Shown: positions 5,441 through 6,409 of the stretch, in pieces
Layout: each line of letters opens with the position of its first letter
Position numbering within the stretch: position 1 is the stretch's first letter
NCBI GenBank assembly: GCA_026391115.1
Contig: JAPLER010000121.1
Span: 1 to 6,409 of the forward strand
Source of the DNA: Bacteroidota bacterium
GTDB taxonomy: Bacteria; Bacteroidota; Bacteroidia; Chitinophagales; Chitinophagaceae
Direction: 5' to 3'
Length of the DNA: 6,409 nucleotides
Translations under genes and position numbers: made by a program
The notes under the pieces: model-generated
Told to the model about the DNA's origin: nothing
Databases searched by the model: none
What the model saw: the letters and a program-made list of their open reading frames with translations, nothing else

Positions 5441-6235
5441 ATTTACTAGGTTATATAAAGCCTCATTTTGAAGCAAAAAATTATTTATAGAGATGAATTC
5501 TGCCTCATTTTTTAAGTCATCAACTAATTTATAAATTCGATGTAACAAAACATCTTTGCTGTATCTTTTAGCATACATAGGTATTCTATATTTAGATATA
5601 TCAACAAACTCCCAAGGGTGAAAATACAAACTTAAATAACCATACTTTTTTAAACATTGTTTACACCAAAATAAGTATAAAGAATAAGGAACATTTTTAA
5701 AGGCAAGCCAAAATAAAGGAATACGAAAATAAGGCGTAACAGCAGTTGGCACTCTTGTTAATCCATTTTCATTATAAATAGTTTTGAGTAAATTTAAACT
5801 ATTGTATCGGCCAGGTAAGTATGTTGGATTTATAGAAGAATCATAAGCATAACCAGCATTTAAGACATCTTGTACAGCAACTTTTTTTAAACGTGGCATT
5901 CTTAAACCAGTAACTTTTTTTCCTATAATTTTTTCTAATTCTATTCTAGATAAAAGTAAATCTTTTGTATCAAACTTGGAATGATAGAATGTGTGAGAAG
6001 CAATTTCGTGTTGATGAGCAAGTGATTTAATATCGGTGGCAAAATATTGTGCAAAGTTTGCTGTAGTAAACAAAGTACATTGCATAAAATGCTTTTCTAA
6101 TAATGGTTTAATGGCATTCAATCCGTTAATACCTACTTGCATTTGTTCATCAATAGAAATTATTTGATTATACTCTAGTGGCATATCAAATTCTTCTACA
6201 TCAAACGTTAAAAAAACAAAAGGTTTATTACTCAT
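5438..6235 (-). CDS. Polysaccharide deacetylase (NodB-like, carbohydrate esterase 4 fold)
   Basis: A 265-residue protein without a signal peptide, probably cytoplasmic or membrane-peripheral. NodB-type motifs are visible: FLTFDVEEFD (8-17) with Asp12, replacing the usual TFDDG; HEIASHTFYH (76-85), whose His81 and His85 fit the HxxxH metal site; GLRMPR (110-115), counterpart of RxPY; YDSSINP (131-137); and YFHPWEF (204-210) with the catalytic-type His207. The FDVEE and HPWE forms match deacetylases of exopolysaccharide and O-antigen clusters rather than secreted chitin or peptidoglycan deacetylases. The expected reaction is metal-dependent removal of N- or O-acetyl groups from a sugar, possibly a lipid-linked precursor; the substrate is inferred only from the family. 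Its ATG overlaps the upstream stop codon (TAATG), so the two genes are translationally coupled. Family confidence is high. Confidence 0.86.
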   Translation of the reverse strand: MSNKPFVFLTFDVEEFDMPLEYNQIISIDEQMQVGINGLNAIKPLLEKHFMQCTLFTTANFAQYFATDIKSLAHQHEIASHTFYHSKFDTKDLLLSRIELEKIIGKKVTGLRMPRLKKVAVQDVLNAGYAYDSSINPTYLPGRYNSLNLLKTIYNENGLTRVPTAVTPYFRIPLFWLAFKNVPYSLYLFWCKQCLKKYGYLSLYFHPWEFVDISKYRIPMYAKRYSKDVLLHRIYKLVDDLKNEAEFISINNFLLQNEALYNLVN

Positions 6236-6409
6236 TAATCATTACTTGTTCTTAATAAACTTATATCTACTTTAAGAAATTGTTTCCTAATTATTTGAAC
6301 TGTTATAATACACCACATTACAAAACATGGTAATGCTTTCAAAGAATATGGTCTTACTATATGCTCACGAACGTATGGTGTAAAAATATCGCTGTAAGAA
6401 AAACTTGTC
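6235..6409 (-). CDS. C-terminal 57 residues of an unidentified protein, cut by window edge
   Basis: On the minus strand one frame is open from the right edge to a TAA at 6237-6235, which shares its last A with the deacetylase ATG. The other two frames do not read through: for example, the frame from base 6409 meets TGA after 14 codons. The visible peptide starts SFSYSDIFTPYVREHIVRPY, then has a hydrophobic stretch (SLKALPCFVMWCIITVQII) and a basic end (RKQFLKVDISLLRTSND). I do not recognise the family. The hydrophobic helix flanked by basic residues and the coupling to a polysaccharide deacetylase would suit a glycosyltransferase or another membrane-associated surface-polysaccharide enzyme, but that is inference from context only. 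Confidence 0.6.
   Translation of the reverse strand, partial: TSFSYSDIFTPYVREHIVRPYSLKALPCFVMWCIITVQIIRKQFLKVDISLLRTSND

Overview
The window looks like a piece of a Bacteroidota chromosome, plausibly from the Chitinophagales. It is AT-rich, Shine-Dalgarno sequences are essentially absent, and matches to the Bacteroidota -7 promoter element TAnnTTTG lie upstream of some genes. The protein families (M2 peptidase, DUF1579, the LemA/TPM cluster, PlsY) are all at home in that phylum. I see no insertion sequence, CRISPR array, tRNA or rRNA, and no sign of recent transfer; codon use looks uniform.

Layout from left to right. (a) 1-892, minus: the N-terminal half of a secreted angiotensin-converting-enzyme-like M2 peptidase, cut by the window edge and lacking a complete open frame inside it. 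(b) 1035-1679, plus: a secreted DUF1579 protein, the only plus-strand gene. It is divergent from the peptidase and convergent with the next gene, and a bidirectional hairpin terminator lies at the convergence. (c) 3671 down to 1742, minus: a three-gene cluster of lemA, a small soluble TPM-domain protein, and a membrane-anchored YgcG-like TPM protein with a Gly/Ser tail. (d) 5303 down to 3776, minus: plsY (glycerol-3-phosphate acyltransferase), then a stand-alone class I glutamine-amidotransferase-like protein 43 nt downstream. (e) 6409 down to 5438, minus: the C-terminal 57 residues of an unidentified gene, joined by a TAATG stop/start overlap to a polysaccharide deacetylase.

How the genes may work together. 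The lemA/TPM/TPM cluster is the most system-like part of the window. The combination recurs in Bacteroidota and the families are known, but its biochemical role is not established. The other genes look like ordinary envelope and housekeeping functions: phospholipid synthesis, surface-polysaccharide modification and periplasmic peptide breakdown.

The most useful new observations concern signals rather than gene families. The YgcG-like gene has a complete signal peptide encoded upstream of its only NTG start, reachable only from a non-canonical ATT (or ATC) codon. A perfect 13-bp hairpin with a following T-tract sits directly after lemA. A second perfect 13-bp inverted repeat spans the gap between the deacetylase and plsY, with one arm in the -33 region of the likely plsY promoter. 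I see no clearly undescribed system.
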